Origin: Tissierella praeacuta_A
GTDB taxonomy: Bacteria; Bacillota; Clostridia; Tissierellales; Tissierellaceae
Length of the DNA stretch: 64,000 nt
Direction of reading: 5' to 3'
Assembly (NCBI RefSeq): GCF_040396155.1
Contig: NZ_JBEBOY010000012.1
Location: forward strand, 1-64,000
The notes beneath the pieces were generated by a model, which did not search any database, had not been told where the DNA came from, and worked only from the letters and a program-made list of their open reading frames with translations. The position numbers were made by a program, and so were the translations under genes. This document shows, in pieces, positions 32,492-40,656 of the stretch. Position 1 is the stretch's first letter, and each line of letters opens with the position of its first letter.

Positions 32492-33682
32492 TTAAATCAC
32501 TGATAATGCTTCATTTAAGTCTTCAATTATATCTTGAATGTTTTCAAGACCAACTGATATTCTTATCATGCTTTCGGTTAACCCAAATTTAATAAGTTCC
32601 TCCTTTGGATATCCTCTATGTGTCATAGCAGCAGGAAGCTCTATTAAAGTCTCACAGTCTCCAAGACTTACAGCCAATTGTGCTAATTTTATAGAATTTA
32701 CAACTTTTTTAGCCTGCTCTAAATGCCCATCTATCTCAAAACTTATCATAGCTCCAAATCCATTCATCTGCTCCTTTGCTATCTTATAACCTTCAAAATC
32801 TTCTAATCCAGGATATAAAACTTCTTTTACCTTTGGATGGTTTTTCAAGAATCTGGCTACTTCTAATGCATTTTTCTCATGCTGTCTCATTCTAACCCCA
32901 AGAGTCTTTAAACCTCTAAGAAGTAGCCAAGCATTAAATGGACTCATCACCCCTCCAAATTCACACATATAGTCAAATTTAAGTGATTGTATATAATCTA
33001 TATCATTGGAAACTGCAACTCCACCAACAACATCTCCATGTCCACAGATATACTTAGTTGCACTGTGAACTACTACATCTGCTCCTAAAGTTAGTGGTTT
33101 TTGAAAATATGGGGTGGCAAAAGTATTATCAACTACTACTTTTACTCCCCTTTCCTTAGCTATCTTGGAAATTTTTTTAATATCTAAAACTATAAGATTA
33201 GGATTTGAAGGTGTTTCAAAATATATTACTTTAGTATTATCGTCAATTAACTCTTCTAATTTATCTATATCACTTAAATCAGCCATTTTACAATTAACAT
33301 TATATTGAGGAAGAACATGGGTAACTACATTATAGCTAGAACCATATAGTGTTGTATTTACAATTAAATTATCATTAGGTTTAAGAAATGAAAATAAAAC
33401 TGAACTTATAGCTGCCATTCCTGAAGCAAAAGCGACTGCAGCTTTTCCTTCTTCCAATGCGACCATTCGATTTTCAAAAAGTCTCAAAGTAGGATTGTTT
33501 CCTCTAGTATATACATAATCATCACTTTCAAATGACATAACCTTTTCAACATGTTCAATATTATCAAAGACAAAAGTAGACGTTTGATAAATAGGAGGAT
33601 TCAATGCATTATTGGCATTTTTCCCTTTATTTCCAGCATGTATTGACATAGTTTCAAATCCATATTTTTTATTTTTATCCAT
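32492..33682 (-). CDS. Cys/Met metabolism PLP-dependent enzyme (methionine gamma-lyase-like)
   Basis: 396-aa trans-sulfuration family enzyme. K210 in HSATKYICGHGDVVGG binds PLP. Substrate-site stretches YTRGNNPT, AFASGMAAI and FETPSNPN are present, and the substrate carboxylate Arg lies in SMIRISVGLE. In classical methionine gamma-lyases a cysteine follows the active-site tyrosine and glycine (YGC). Here the sequence is TTLYGSS, so specificity may differ. Cystathionine gamma-lyase or homocysteine gamma-lyase activity is possible. Context with mtnA, mtnP and an aldolase points to methylated-sulfur metabolism, perhaps release of methanethiol. Confidence 0.85.
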   Translation of the reverse strand: MDKNKKYGFETMSIHAGNKGKNANNALNPPIYQTSTFVFDNIEHVEKVMSFESDDYVYTRGNNPTLRLFENRMVALEEGKAAVAFASGMAAISSVLFSFLKPNDNLIVNTTLYGSSYNVVTHVLPQYNVNCKMADLSDIDKLEELIDDNTKVIYFETPSNPNLIVLDIKKISKIAKERGVKVVVDNTFATPYFQKPLTLGADVVVHSATKYICGHGDVVGGVAVSNDIDYIQSLKFDYMCEFGGVMSPFNAWLLLRGLKTLGVRMRQHEKNALEVARFLKNHPKVKEVLYPGLEDFEGYKIAKEQMNGFGAMISFEIDGHLEQAKKVVNSIKLAQLAVSLGDCETLIELPAAMTHRGYPKEELIKFGLTESMIRISVGLENIQDIIEDLNEALSVI

Positions 33683-33879
33683 GAATATAACCTCCTAAAT
33701 TTTGACTATATTTTTGTACTAGATTTACTTAAAATGATGCACTAATATTCTTTATTACTCTTGATGCAACTTTAAATAGTTCATGATCTACATGTCCAAT
33801 AGTTTTAAATAAAAGTTCAAAAGTTATTAGTTATAAATTATGTAATTCAAGAAAACAACATAAAACAACTTCAGTTTAA

Positions 33880-34647
33880 TTAAAGTTCAATAATCGAATT
33901 ATTGCAGTTACAATGCTGTTGGTTAATTTCTTCATTAAATATTCTTAAAAAGGTTTTTGTAATCTTTTCTTTGTTTACAGATAAGGTCCCTTGAATATCA
34001 TGAAGTGTTATATTTCCTTCTACTCCTGTACACCAGTTAGTAATTATTCCAATAGTTGAATAACACATACCTAGTTCTTTCGCCAGTACTACTTCAGGCA
34101 CATTTGTCATGCCTATTACATCTCCACCTAAATTTTTATACATTCTTACTTCATGGGCTGTTTCAAACCTAGGTCCTTCTGTACATATATACACTGCATC
34201 TCCTTTAATATTAATTGATTCATCTTTTGCAAATTCATAAAACTTATTTCTAAGATTTTTACAATAAGGATCCCCCATATCTGTATGTTTTACAGGCTCA
34301 TTACCACCTTCAAAGAAAGTAATAGGTCTTGACTTAGTAAAGTCAATAAAATCATTTATTATTACAATATCTCCTGGGCCGTAGTTTTCGTTACACGAAC
34401 CCACTGCTGCAGTTGCATAAATATATTTAATACCTAGCTGTTCTAATGCTTTCATATTTGCCCTATAATTTATTAAATGTGGTGGAGTAGAATGTTTTTT
34501 ACCATGTCTTGCTAAAAAAGCTATTTCTTCTCCATTAATACTAACTATATCAACATCTACATTTCCATATTTTGTTTCAACATTTTTAGTGTAACTTCCT
34601 TCTCCAATATCATATACCCCAGTACCGCCAATAATAGCTTTGTTCAT
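33880..34647 (-). CDS. mtnP: S-methyl-5'-thioadenosine phosphorylase family protein
   Basis: 255-aa purine nucleoside phosphorylase of the MTAP group, expected to split 5'-methylthioadenosine with phosphate into adenine and 5-methylthioribose-1-phosphate. Motifs are GGTGVYDIG, the phosphate-binding ARHGKKHSTPPHLINYRANM, YICTEGPRFETAHE and IGMTNVPEVVLAKELG. The product is the substrate of MtnA encoded directly upstream. The residue pattern does not exclude other purine nucleosides such as MTI. It lies 232 nt before the MegL-like gene and 337 nt after mtnA, so these may be separate transcripts. Confidence 0.92.
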   Translation of the reverse strand: MNKAIIGGTGVYDIGEGSYTKNVETKYGNVDVDIVSINGEEIAFLARHGKKHSTPPHLINYRANMKALEQLGIKYIYATAAVGSCNENYGPGDIVIINDFIDFTKSRPITFFEGGNEPVKHTDMGDPYCKNLRNKFYEFAKDESINIKGDAVYICTEGPRFETAHEVRMYKNLGGDVIGMTNVPEVVLAKELGMCYSTIGIITNWCTGVEGNITLHDIQGTLSVNKEKITKTFLRIFNEEINQQHCNCNNSIIEL

Positions 34648-34984
34648 AATATTTACCCCCTATAATTTTGTATATTAAAAATATAATTATTTATAAATTT
34701 ATCATCATTAATATATAATCTTTCTATTGAAACTTATTTTTATATAATTTTTTTATTATGTTTAAGTTCCTTAAATTTAAGTGTATCATATTTATTTATA
34801 TAATATAATAAAGATTATCACTTATGATAACATTTGTTATGATATTAAACTATATATATAAATTATTATTTTAGTAAAATATATTCATTTTATTACAGAA
34901 ATATAGGACCATCAAAATACTATTGAAGGCCCAATCATATAATTTAAATCTAACCATCTTGGATTATACAATTAATCCCTACCA
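34648..34984. other. 337-bp intergenic stretch between mtnA and mtnP
   Basis: AT-rich sequence without a supported frame. It holds an inverted repeat (34814-34832) shared with the ymxH upstream region and a small hairpin GGATTA/TAATCC at 34961-34978 past the mtnA stop. No convincing -35/-10 pair for mtnP was found. Confidence 0.6.
34814..34832. promoter_or_regulatory. Inverted repeat upstream of mtnP
   Basis: TTATCA-N4-TGATAA with flanking bases matches 29122-29140 at 18 of 19 positions. It lies about 170 nt upstream of mtnP. It could be an operator, but no regulator is identified. Confidence 0.35.
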
Positions 34985-36022
34985 TTATCTAAGCTTTAAT
35001 ATATTTTCTTTATATGGTGATTTTATTATTCCCTTCTCTGTTATAATACCTGTTATATTTTCACTTGGAGTTACATCAAAGGCTGGATTAAATACTTCCA
35101 TTCCCTCTGGTGCTATTCTGATATTTTCAATATAAGTTACCTCTTCACTGCTTCTTTCTTCTATTTCTATTTCTTCTCCAGTTTCTATATCAAAATCAAT
35201 TGTAGTTGTTGGAGCGACTACATAAAATGGTATATTATAGACCTTTGCAACTACTGATAGCATAAATGTACCTATTTTATTTGCGGTATCTCCATTTAAA
35301 GCTATTCTATCTGCACCTACTAATATTAAATCAATCTTTCCATCTCTTATTAAAGTAGCAGCTACATTATCTGCTATAAGCTTTGATGGTATTTGTTCAT
35401 ATCTTAACTCCCACGCAGTAAGTCTTCCGCCTTGAAGTCTTGGTCTTGTTTCATCTGCATATACAAATATATTCTTTCCACTGTAAAAGGCCTCTCGTAC
35501 TACTCCTAGAGCTGTACCAAATCCTGCTGTAGCTAAAGCTCCTGTATTACAATGTGTAAGGATAGTGGCATTTTGAGAGACAATCTCATTTCCGTATTTA
35601 CCTATTTTTTTATTAGTTTCTATATCTTCCTTAAGAATATTATCAGCTTCGATTTTCAATTTTTCATATATTTCATTTACTGCTAATTTTCTATTATTCT
35701 CTATAATATTTGTCATTCTCTTTACAGCCCACATCAGATTTACTGCAGTAGGTCTTGATTTTTTCAAGATATCCAATGATTCTTCCATATTTGATAAAAA
35801 GTTTTCTTTATTTCCATTTAAAAATTCCTTTGCTGCTAAAACTACTCCATATGCTGCTGTTGCCCCTATGGCTGGTGCACCTCTTACTACCATATCCTTA
35901 ATGGCAAAATCCACTTCTTTATAGGTTCTACATTGAAATATTTCATAATCTAATGGAAGCTTTCTTTGATCTATTAAATATAAAATATCATCTCTAAATT
36001 CAATAGTTCTAATTTCCTTCAT
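34985..36022 (-). CDS. mtnA: S-methyl-5-thioribose-1-phosphate isomerase
   Basis: 345-aa eIF2B-like aldose-ketose isomerase converting 5-methylthioribose-1-phosphate to 5-methylthioribulose-1-phosphate. The catalytic pair corresponds to C158 (THCNTGALATAG) and D238 (LVGADRIALNGD). VVRGAPAIGATAAYG and ADETRPRLQGGRLTAWEL are family signatures that separate it from eIF2B subunits. It has its own promoter (36090-36118) and GGGAGGA ribosome site. mtnB, mtnC, mtnD and mtnK are absent from the window, which argues against the classical methionine salvage route here. Confidence 0.95.
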   Translation of the reverse strand: MKEIRTIEFRDDILYLIDQRKLPLDYEIFQCRTYKEVDFAIKDMVVRGAPAIGATAAYGVVLAAKEFLNGNKENFLSNMEESLDILKKSRPTAVNLMWAVKRMTNIIENNRKLAVNEIYEKLKIEADNILKEDIETNKKIGKYGNEIVSQNATILTHCNTGALATAGFGTALGVVREAFYSGKNIFVYADETRPRLQGGRLTAWELRYEQIPSKLIADNVAATLIRDGKIDLILVGADRIALNGDTANKIGTFMLSVVAKVYNIPFYVVAPTTTIDFDIETGEEIEIEERSSEEVTYIENIRIAPEGMEVFNPAFDVTPSENITGIITEKGIIKSPYKENILKLR

Positions 36023-36089
36023 AAGTTTTCCTCCCTTTATAAAAATACCTTTTGTAAACTTAAATGAAAATTTAGGACTTCAAACATAA

Positions 36090-36118
36090 ATATTATCATT
36101 TTATAAATTTTCTGTCAA
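36090..36118 (-). promoter_or_regulatory. mtnA promoter
   Basis: On the minus strand a perfect TTGACA (36113-36118) and TAATAT (36090-36095) are separated by 17 nt, about 70 nt before the mtnA start. No riboswitch-like structure was recognised between them and the gene. Confidence 0.75.
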
Positions 36119-36190
36119 TAAATCATAGCTGTTTTAACTCAATTTTTGTATTTACAGTAAACAAGTATAATAAAATTACTTATTAAATAC

Positions 36191-36219
36191 AAAAACATGA
36201 ACCTTATTTTGGTTCATGC
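36191..36219 (-). terminator. Terminator of the rimP-pnp superoperon
   Basis: Stem CATGAACC/GGTTCATG (36196-36203 with 36211-36218) with a T5 tail on the minus strand (36191-36195) lies just past the pnp stop. Confidence 0.85.
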
Positions 36220-36229
36220 ATTAGTTTTT

Positions 36230-38350
36230 TTATTCTTCTGTTTTAGTTTCTGGTTTAATTTCTGGCTTAGTTTCTTCTGGTAATAGTACTTTCCTAGATA
36301 AATTAACTCTACCTTGATTATCTATTTCCATTACTTTAACTAATATTTCATCTCCTACGGCCAATACATCTTCTACTTTACTGATTCTTTCCCTAGCTAT
36401 ATTAGATATATGAACTAATCCTTCCTTGCCGTTTAAAACATCTACGAAAGCACCAAAATTAGTTATACGTGTTACTTTACCTAAATAAATTTCTCCTACT
36501 TCAACTTCCTTGACTATTTTATTTATCATATCTATAGCCTTTTCACCATCTTCTTGAGTTACTGAGGCAATGAAAACCTTACCATCATCATCAATATCTA
36601 TTTTTACACCTGTTTCATCTATTATCTTGTTAATCATCTTTCCGCCAGGCCCAATAATATCTCTTATTTTGTCTGGATTTACTTGCATTGTATACATCTT
36701 AGGTGCATATGGTGACAAATTTCCCTTTGGAGTTGAAATAGTTTCAGCCATTTTATCTAAGATATAAAATCTCCCTTTTCTAGCTTTTTCCAAAGCTTCT
36801 TGAAGAATCTGTTTATTTATTCCATCTATTTTTATATCCATTTGTATAGCCGTAATACCATATCTAGTACCAGCTACTTTAAAGTCCATATCTCCTAAAT
36901 GGTCTTCCATACCTTGTATATCAGATAAAATAGCTACTTTATCATTTTCTTTTATTAATCCCATTGCTATTCCAGCTACAGGAGATTTAATAGGTACACC
37001 TGCATCAAGTAAAGCTAAAGTACTTCCACAAACGCTTGCTTGAGATGAAGATCCATTTGAACTTAAAACTTCTGATACAAGTCTAATAGTATAAGGGAAT
37101 TTATCCTCTGATGGTATAACTGGTTCAAGAGCTCTCTCTGCCAATGCACCATGACCTATTTCCCTTCTTCCAGGTCCTCTTAAAGGTCTAGTATCACCTA
37201 CTGAATATGGAGGGAAATTATAATGATGCATATATCTTTTAGACTCTTCCTCCCCTAATCCATCAATAACTTGGGCATCACTAATAGCACCTAGAGTAGC
37301 AATTGTAAGAACTTGAGTTTGACCTCTTGTAAATAGTCCTGAACCATGAGTTCTTGGAAGTAAACCTATATCTGTAGTAATAGGACGTATCTCATCTACC
37401 TCTCTATTATCTGGCCTTTTGCCTTCCTCAATAATCAGTCTTCTTACTTCTTCTTTTAACATATCTTCTAATATATCATTAATATCCTGCTCTGATTCTG
37501 GATATTCTTCTAAAAATACTTCTTTGATCTCTTTATTTACTTTATCAATATTATCTAATCTTTCTTGTTTCTCAAAAGTATTAATAGCATCTATTAATTT
37601 ATCCCTACCAAATGCAATAATTTTTTCTCTAATTTCCTCATTCGGTTTAAATAAATTATATTCTTTTTTTGGCTTTCCTACTTCTTCTGCAATACTTTCA
37701 ATAAACTCACATAATTTAGCAATTTCAGTATGTGCTGTTAAAATACCATTTAACATTACTTCTTCTTCAATCTCATTAGCGCCTGCTTCTACCATCATTA
37801 TAGCATCTTTAGTTCCTGCTACTACTAAATGAATTTCAGATTTATCTCTTTCTTCACTAGTTGGATTTATAATAAGTTTTCCATCTATTAAACCCATTAA
37901 TACAGATCCAGTAGGTCCATCAAAAGGTATATCTGATATAGATAATGCTATTGAAGACCCAATCATTGCAACTATTTCAGGAGAGTGATCCTGATCAACC
38001 GATAAAACTGTTACTATAACTTGTACATCATTTCTATATCCATCTGGAAACAATGGTCTAAGTGGTCTATCTATAAGTCTAGAAGTCAAAATTGCCTTCT
38101 CGCTTGGTCTGCCTTCTCTTTTAATAAAACCACCAGGTATTTTACCCACTGAATATAATTTCTCTTCATAGTCAACACTTAGAGGGAAAAAATCTATTCC
38201 TTCTCTTGGTTCCTTAGAAGCTGTGGCAGTTGCTAAAACTACTGTATCACCATATTGTACCATACAAGCACCATTAGCCTGCTCTGCTACCTTACCTATG
38301 GTTACAGTAAGATCTCTACCAGCTAATTTATACTGGAATTTTCTTTCCAT
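36230..38350 (-). CDS. pnp: Polyribonucleotide nucleotidyltransferase (PNPase)
   Basis: 706-aa phosphorolytic 3'-5' exoribonuclease. Two RNase PH cores (about 1-225 and 310-545) flank a helical linker. The active half shows GLFTRGQTQVL, RREIGHGALAERAL and ASVCGSTLALLDAGVP. A KH domain (about 553-612, IIGPGGKMINKI) and an S1 domain (about 620-690, VTRITNFGAFVDVLNGKEGLVHISNI) end the protein, followed by a Glu/Lys/Thr-rich tail. It follows rpsO with a GC-rich hairpin between them, the universal rpsO-pnp order. Confidence 0.97.
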   Translation of the reverse strand: MERKFQYKLAGRDLTVTIGKVAEQANGACMVQYGDTVVLATATASKEPREGIDFFPLSVDYEEKLYSVGKIPGGFIKREGRPSEKAILTSRLIDRPLRPLFPDGYRNDVQVIVTVLSVDQDHSPEIVAMIGSSIALSISDIPFDGPTGSVLMGLIDGKLIINPTSEERDKSEIHLVVAGTKDAIMMVEAGANEIEEEVMLNGILTAHTEIAKLCEFIESIAEEVGKPKKEYNLFKPNEEIREKIIAFGRDKLIDAINTFEKQERLDNIDKVNKEIKEVFLEEYPESEQDINDILEDMLKEEVRRLIIEEGKRPDNREVDEIRPITTDIGLLPRTHGSGLFTRGQTQVLTIATLGAISDAQVIDGLGEEESKRYMHHYNFPPYSVGDTRPLRGPGRREIGHGALAERALEPVIPSEDKFPYTIRLVSEVLSSNGSSSQASVCGSTLALLDAGVPIKSPVAGIAMGLIKENDKVAILSDIQGMEDHLGDMDFKVAGTRYGITAIQMDIKIDGINKQILQEALEKARKGRFYILDKMAETISTPKGNLSPYAPKMYTMQVNPDKIRDIIGPGGKMINKIIDETGVKIDIDDDGKVFIASVTQEDGEKAIDMINKIVKEVEVGEIYLGKVTRITNFGAFVDVLNGKEGLVHISNIARERISKVEDVLAVGDEILVKVMEIDNQGRVNLSRKVLLPEETKPEIKPETKTEE

Positions 38351-38420
38351 ACAATACCTCCTTAAGTTTTAATATATTTATTATATCCTTATTTAATAAA
38401 AATATCTAATATAAATCAAT

Positions 38421-38441
38421 AGAGCGGGATAATCCCGCTCT
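38421..38441 (-). terminator. rpsO-pnp intergenic hairpin
   Basis: A 10-bp stem AGAGCGGGAT / ATCCCGCTCT (38421-38430 with 38432-38441) sits directly past the rpsO stop. It lacks a T-run, so it may be an RNA processing or attenuation structure between rpsO and pnp rather than a full terminator. Confidence 0.6.
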
Positions 38442-38443
38442 TA

Positions 38444-38710
38444 TTAACCTCTGATGCCTAATTTTTCAATTAAAGAACGATATCTTTCAATATCATTATT
38501 TTGTAAATATTTTAAAAGGCCTCTTCTTTGACCTACCATTTTTAATAATCCTCTTCTAGAATGGTGATCTTTCTTATGAGCTTTTAAATGCTCATTTACA
38601 GAATTAATCCTGTGTGTCAAAATTGCAATTTGTACCTCTGGTGAACCTGTATCACCTTCATGCAATTTGTATTCATTAATTATTTGTTCTTTAACTTCTT
38701 TTGCTAACAT
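38444..38710 (-). CDS. rpsO: 30S ribosomal protein S15
   Basis: 88 aa from ATG 38710, the standard S15 length. An upstream in-frame TTG at 38725 is part of the GGAGGTG ribosome site. Sequence is highly conserved (HEGDTGSPEVQIAILT, INSVNEHLKAHKKDHHSRRG, RRGLLKYLQ). S15 binds 16S rRNA early in 30S assembly and often represses its own mRNA. A structured leader is visible upstream (38740-38786). Confidence 0.97.
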   Translation of the reverse strand: MLAKEVKEQIINEYKLHEGDTGSPEVQIAILTHRINSVNEHLKAHKKDHHSRRGLLKMVGQRRGLLKYLQNNDIERYRSLIEKLGIRG

Positions 38711-38739
38711 AAAAAGCACCTCCAAAATTTTAATATACT

Positions 38740-38786
38740 CCTATGGCTGTGTAAGACGTCGAGGATACGTTAAACATAGCTATAGG
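38740..38786 (-). promoter_or_regulatory. Putative structured leader of rpsO
   Basis: The mRNA leader can pair CCTATAGCT with AGCCATAGG (one mismatch) around an inner ACGT...ACGT stem, ending about 30 nt before the rpsO start. Position fits an autoregulatory S15-binding leader as known in Firmicutes. The fold was done by eye. Confidence 0.35.
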
Positions 38787-38832
38787 TAATGTATCATTAT
38801 TATAGTATCATAATAAGCAATAAATGTAAATA

Positions 38833-39747
38833 TCATTGTTTTAATTTGATCATTTCAATATCTGTTTTCATTTGCTCTATCAAAGCTTCTTTATTCTCAA
38901 ATTTAATATCATTTCTAAGGAAATCTAGAAATTCAATCTCTAATATTTTTCCATATATATCTCCATTAAAATCTAAAAGATAGGTTTCTATCTTTAGTAT
39001 ATCTTCATTAAAAGTAGGATTATATCCAATATTAGTAGCAGAAGTATACCTTTTACCATCTACTATAGTATTAGTCATATATACTCCATTTTTAGGTATT
39101 ACATAGTTATCAATAGGCTCTATATTAGCCGTTGGAAATCCCAGTTTATTTCCTCTATTCTTACCTGGTATAACTTTCCCAGTAATAGAGTAAGGTCTAC
39201 CTAACATTTTTAAAGATCCAGAAACATTTCCATTAGCTATTAGATTTCTTATATTAGAACTACTTATAATATCCTCATCTTTATAAATAGGATCTAGTAC
39301 AATTACATCTATATTATACTTTCTACCAAGCTCTATTAAATACTTAGAATTTCCAGAAGCTTTATATCCAAATCTATAATCAAATCCAACTACCAATAGT
39401 TTTCCATTCATTTTCTTTATAATGATATCCCTAATAAATTCTTCTCCTGATAATTTCATAATTTCTTCATTGAAATTCAACATATAAATAATATCTACAC
39501 CTAAATCCTCAGCAATTTTAAATTTTTGCTGATTATTTGTTATCGTCTTAGGCTTATTATTATCTATTATAGTTTTAGTATGACTTTTGAATAATAAAAG
39601 TGAAGACTTTATACCTAATTCTTTAGATTTAGATACCATAGTTTTAATTAATTGCTGATGACCTATATGAATGCCATCGAAATTTCCTAATGCTATAGCT
39701 GTATTAAATCTTGTCTCATTATAATTTGATAGTTCAATAATTTCCAT
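38833..39747 (-). CDS. ribF: Bifunctional riboflavin kinase/FAD synthetase
   Basis: 304 aa from ATG 39747; GTG 39756 is upstream but overlaps the GGGTGG ribosome site. The N-terminal nucleotidyltransferase (FAD synthetase) domain shows ALGNFDGIHIGHQQL and VGFDYRFG, then ISSSNIRNLI. The C-terminal flavokinase domain shows GKVIPGKNRGNKLGFPTANI and NGVYMT. It makes FMN and FAD from riboflavin. truB lies 10 nt upstream, the common truB-ribF-rpsO order. Confidence 0.95.
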   Translation of the reverse strand: MEIIELSNYNETRFNTAIALGNFDGIHIGHQQLIKTMVSKSKELGIKSSLLLFKSHTKTIIDNNKPKTITNNQQKFKIAEDLGVDIIYMLNFNEEIMKLSGEEFIRDIIIKKMNGKLLVVGFDYRFGYKASGNSKYLIELGRKYNIDVIVLDPIYKDEDIISSSNIRNLIANGNVSGSLKMLGRPYSITGKVIPGKNRGNKLGFPTANIEPIDNYVIPKNGVYMTNTIVDGKRYTSATNIGYNPTFNEDILKIETYLLDFNGDIYGKILEIEFLDFLRNDIKFENKEALIEQMKTDIEMIKLKQ

Positions 39748-39757
39748 GTATACCACC

Positions 39758-40648
39758 CTATATTAATAAAACTTTATTCATCTTTAAGTAAAATTCGGAA
39801 TCTATGTTGCTAATCTTTCCTATACCAATAAATATATCTTTACAATACACCCTAAGTAATTTGTCTACCTTATCTTCGTCTATTAAATCAAATCGTAGCA
39901 CGACACCATTTACTAATTTAGAATATAAGTAATCCGGAACATTAAACTGTTCTAAGTGACCTAAAGCCTTATCCATAGGAGTAATAATCTTAGAAATTTC
40001 TTGTAACTCTAGTTTCCTAATATATTCGATACTATATGAGTCTTCAATTTTAAAATTTCCTGTACCTACTCTTAGTAAATATGACATATGTCCATAAGTA
40101 CCTAAATCCATACCAATATCATCACATAATGTTCTAATATAAGTACCCCTAGAACATTTTGTATAAAACATAATCTTCCTATTATCTTCTATGTTTAATA
40201 TTTTTTGATTGTATATTGTAATATTCCTAGGATTACGTTCAACAGTTTTACCCTCACGTGCCAATTCATAAAGTTTTTTACCTTTATATTTTAATGCAGA
40301 GTACATAGGTGGTAATTGAGATATATTACCAACATATTTAGACATAGCAGATATAATATCTTCCTCACTAACATGTTTATTAGAAGAAGATATTATATTT
40401 CCATCCATATCTTGAGTATCAGTTCTATATCCTAATGTTAGCTCTCCTATATATTCCTTATCACTATCAAGAAGATATTCAGCAATTCTAGTACCTTTCC
40501 CTATACAGAGAGGCAATACTCCTGATGCATTCGGATCTAAAGTTCCTGTATGTCCAACCTTTTTAGTTTTTAATGCCTTTCTTAATAAATTTACAGCATC
40601 ATGTGATGTCATTCCTTTTGGCTTAAAAAAGTTTATTACACCATTCAT
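39758..40648 (-). CDS. truB: tRNA pseudouridine(55) synthase TruB
   Basis: 296-aa pseudouridine synthase acting on U55 of the tRNA T-arm. The catalytic aspartate is D38 in HTGTLDPNASGVLPLCIG. The KGMTSHD start region, YKGKKLYELAREG and the CSRGTYIRTLCDDIG motif are all present. The C-terminal region (about 225-296) is a short PUA-like part. It starts 8 nt after the NrnA-type gene. Confidence 0.95.
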   Translation of the reverse strand: MNGVINFFKPKGMTSHDAVNLLRKALKTKKVGHTGTLDPNASGVLPLCIGKGTRIAEYLLDSDKEYIGELTLGYRTDTQDMDGNIISSSNKHVSEEDIISAMSKYVGNISQLPPMYSALKYKGKKLYELAREGKTVERNPRNITIYNQKILNIEDNRKIMFYTKCSRGTYIRTLCDDIGMDLGTYGHMSYLLRVGTGNFKIEDSYSIEYIRKLELQEISKIITPMDKALGHLEQFNVPDYLYSKLVNGVVLRFDLIDEDKVDKLLRVYCKDIFIGIGKISNIDSEFYLKMNKVLLI

Positions 40649-40656
40649 ATAATCAC

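Noticed and set aside
34648..34984. A terminator and promoter pair between mtnA and mtnP
   Set aside because: Only a 6-bp hairpin without a T-run and no acceptable -35/-10 pair were found, so neither is listed as a feature.
36023..36229. A SAM riboswitch or T-box before mtnA
   Set aside because: Only a promoter and AT-rich sequence are seen. No terminator-antiterminator pair, T-box sequence or SAM-I core could be found by eye.
37419..37832. A 137-codon plus-strand frame opposite pnp
   Set aside because: It is antisense to conserved PNPase coding sequence, low-complexity and without a ribosome site.
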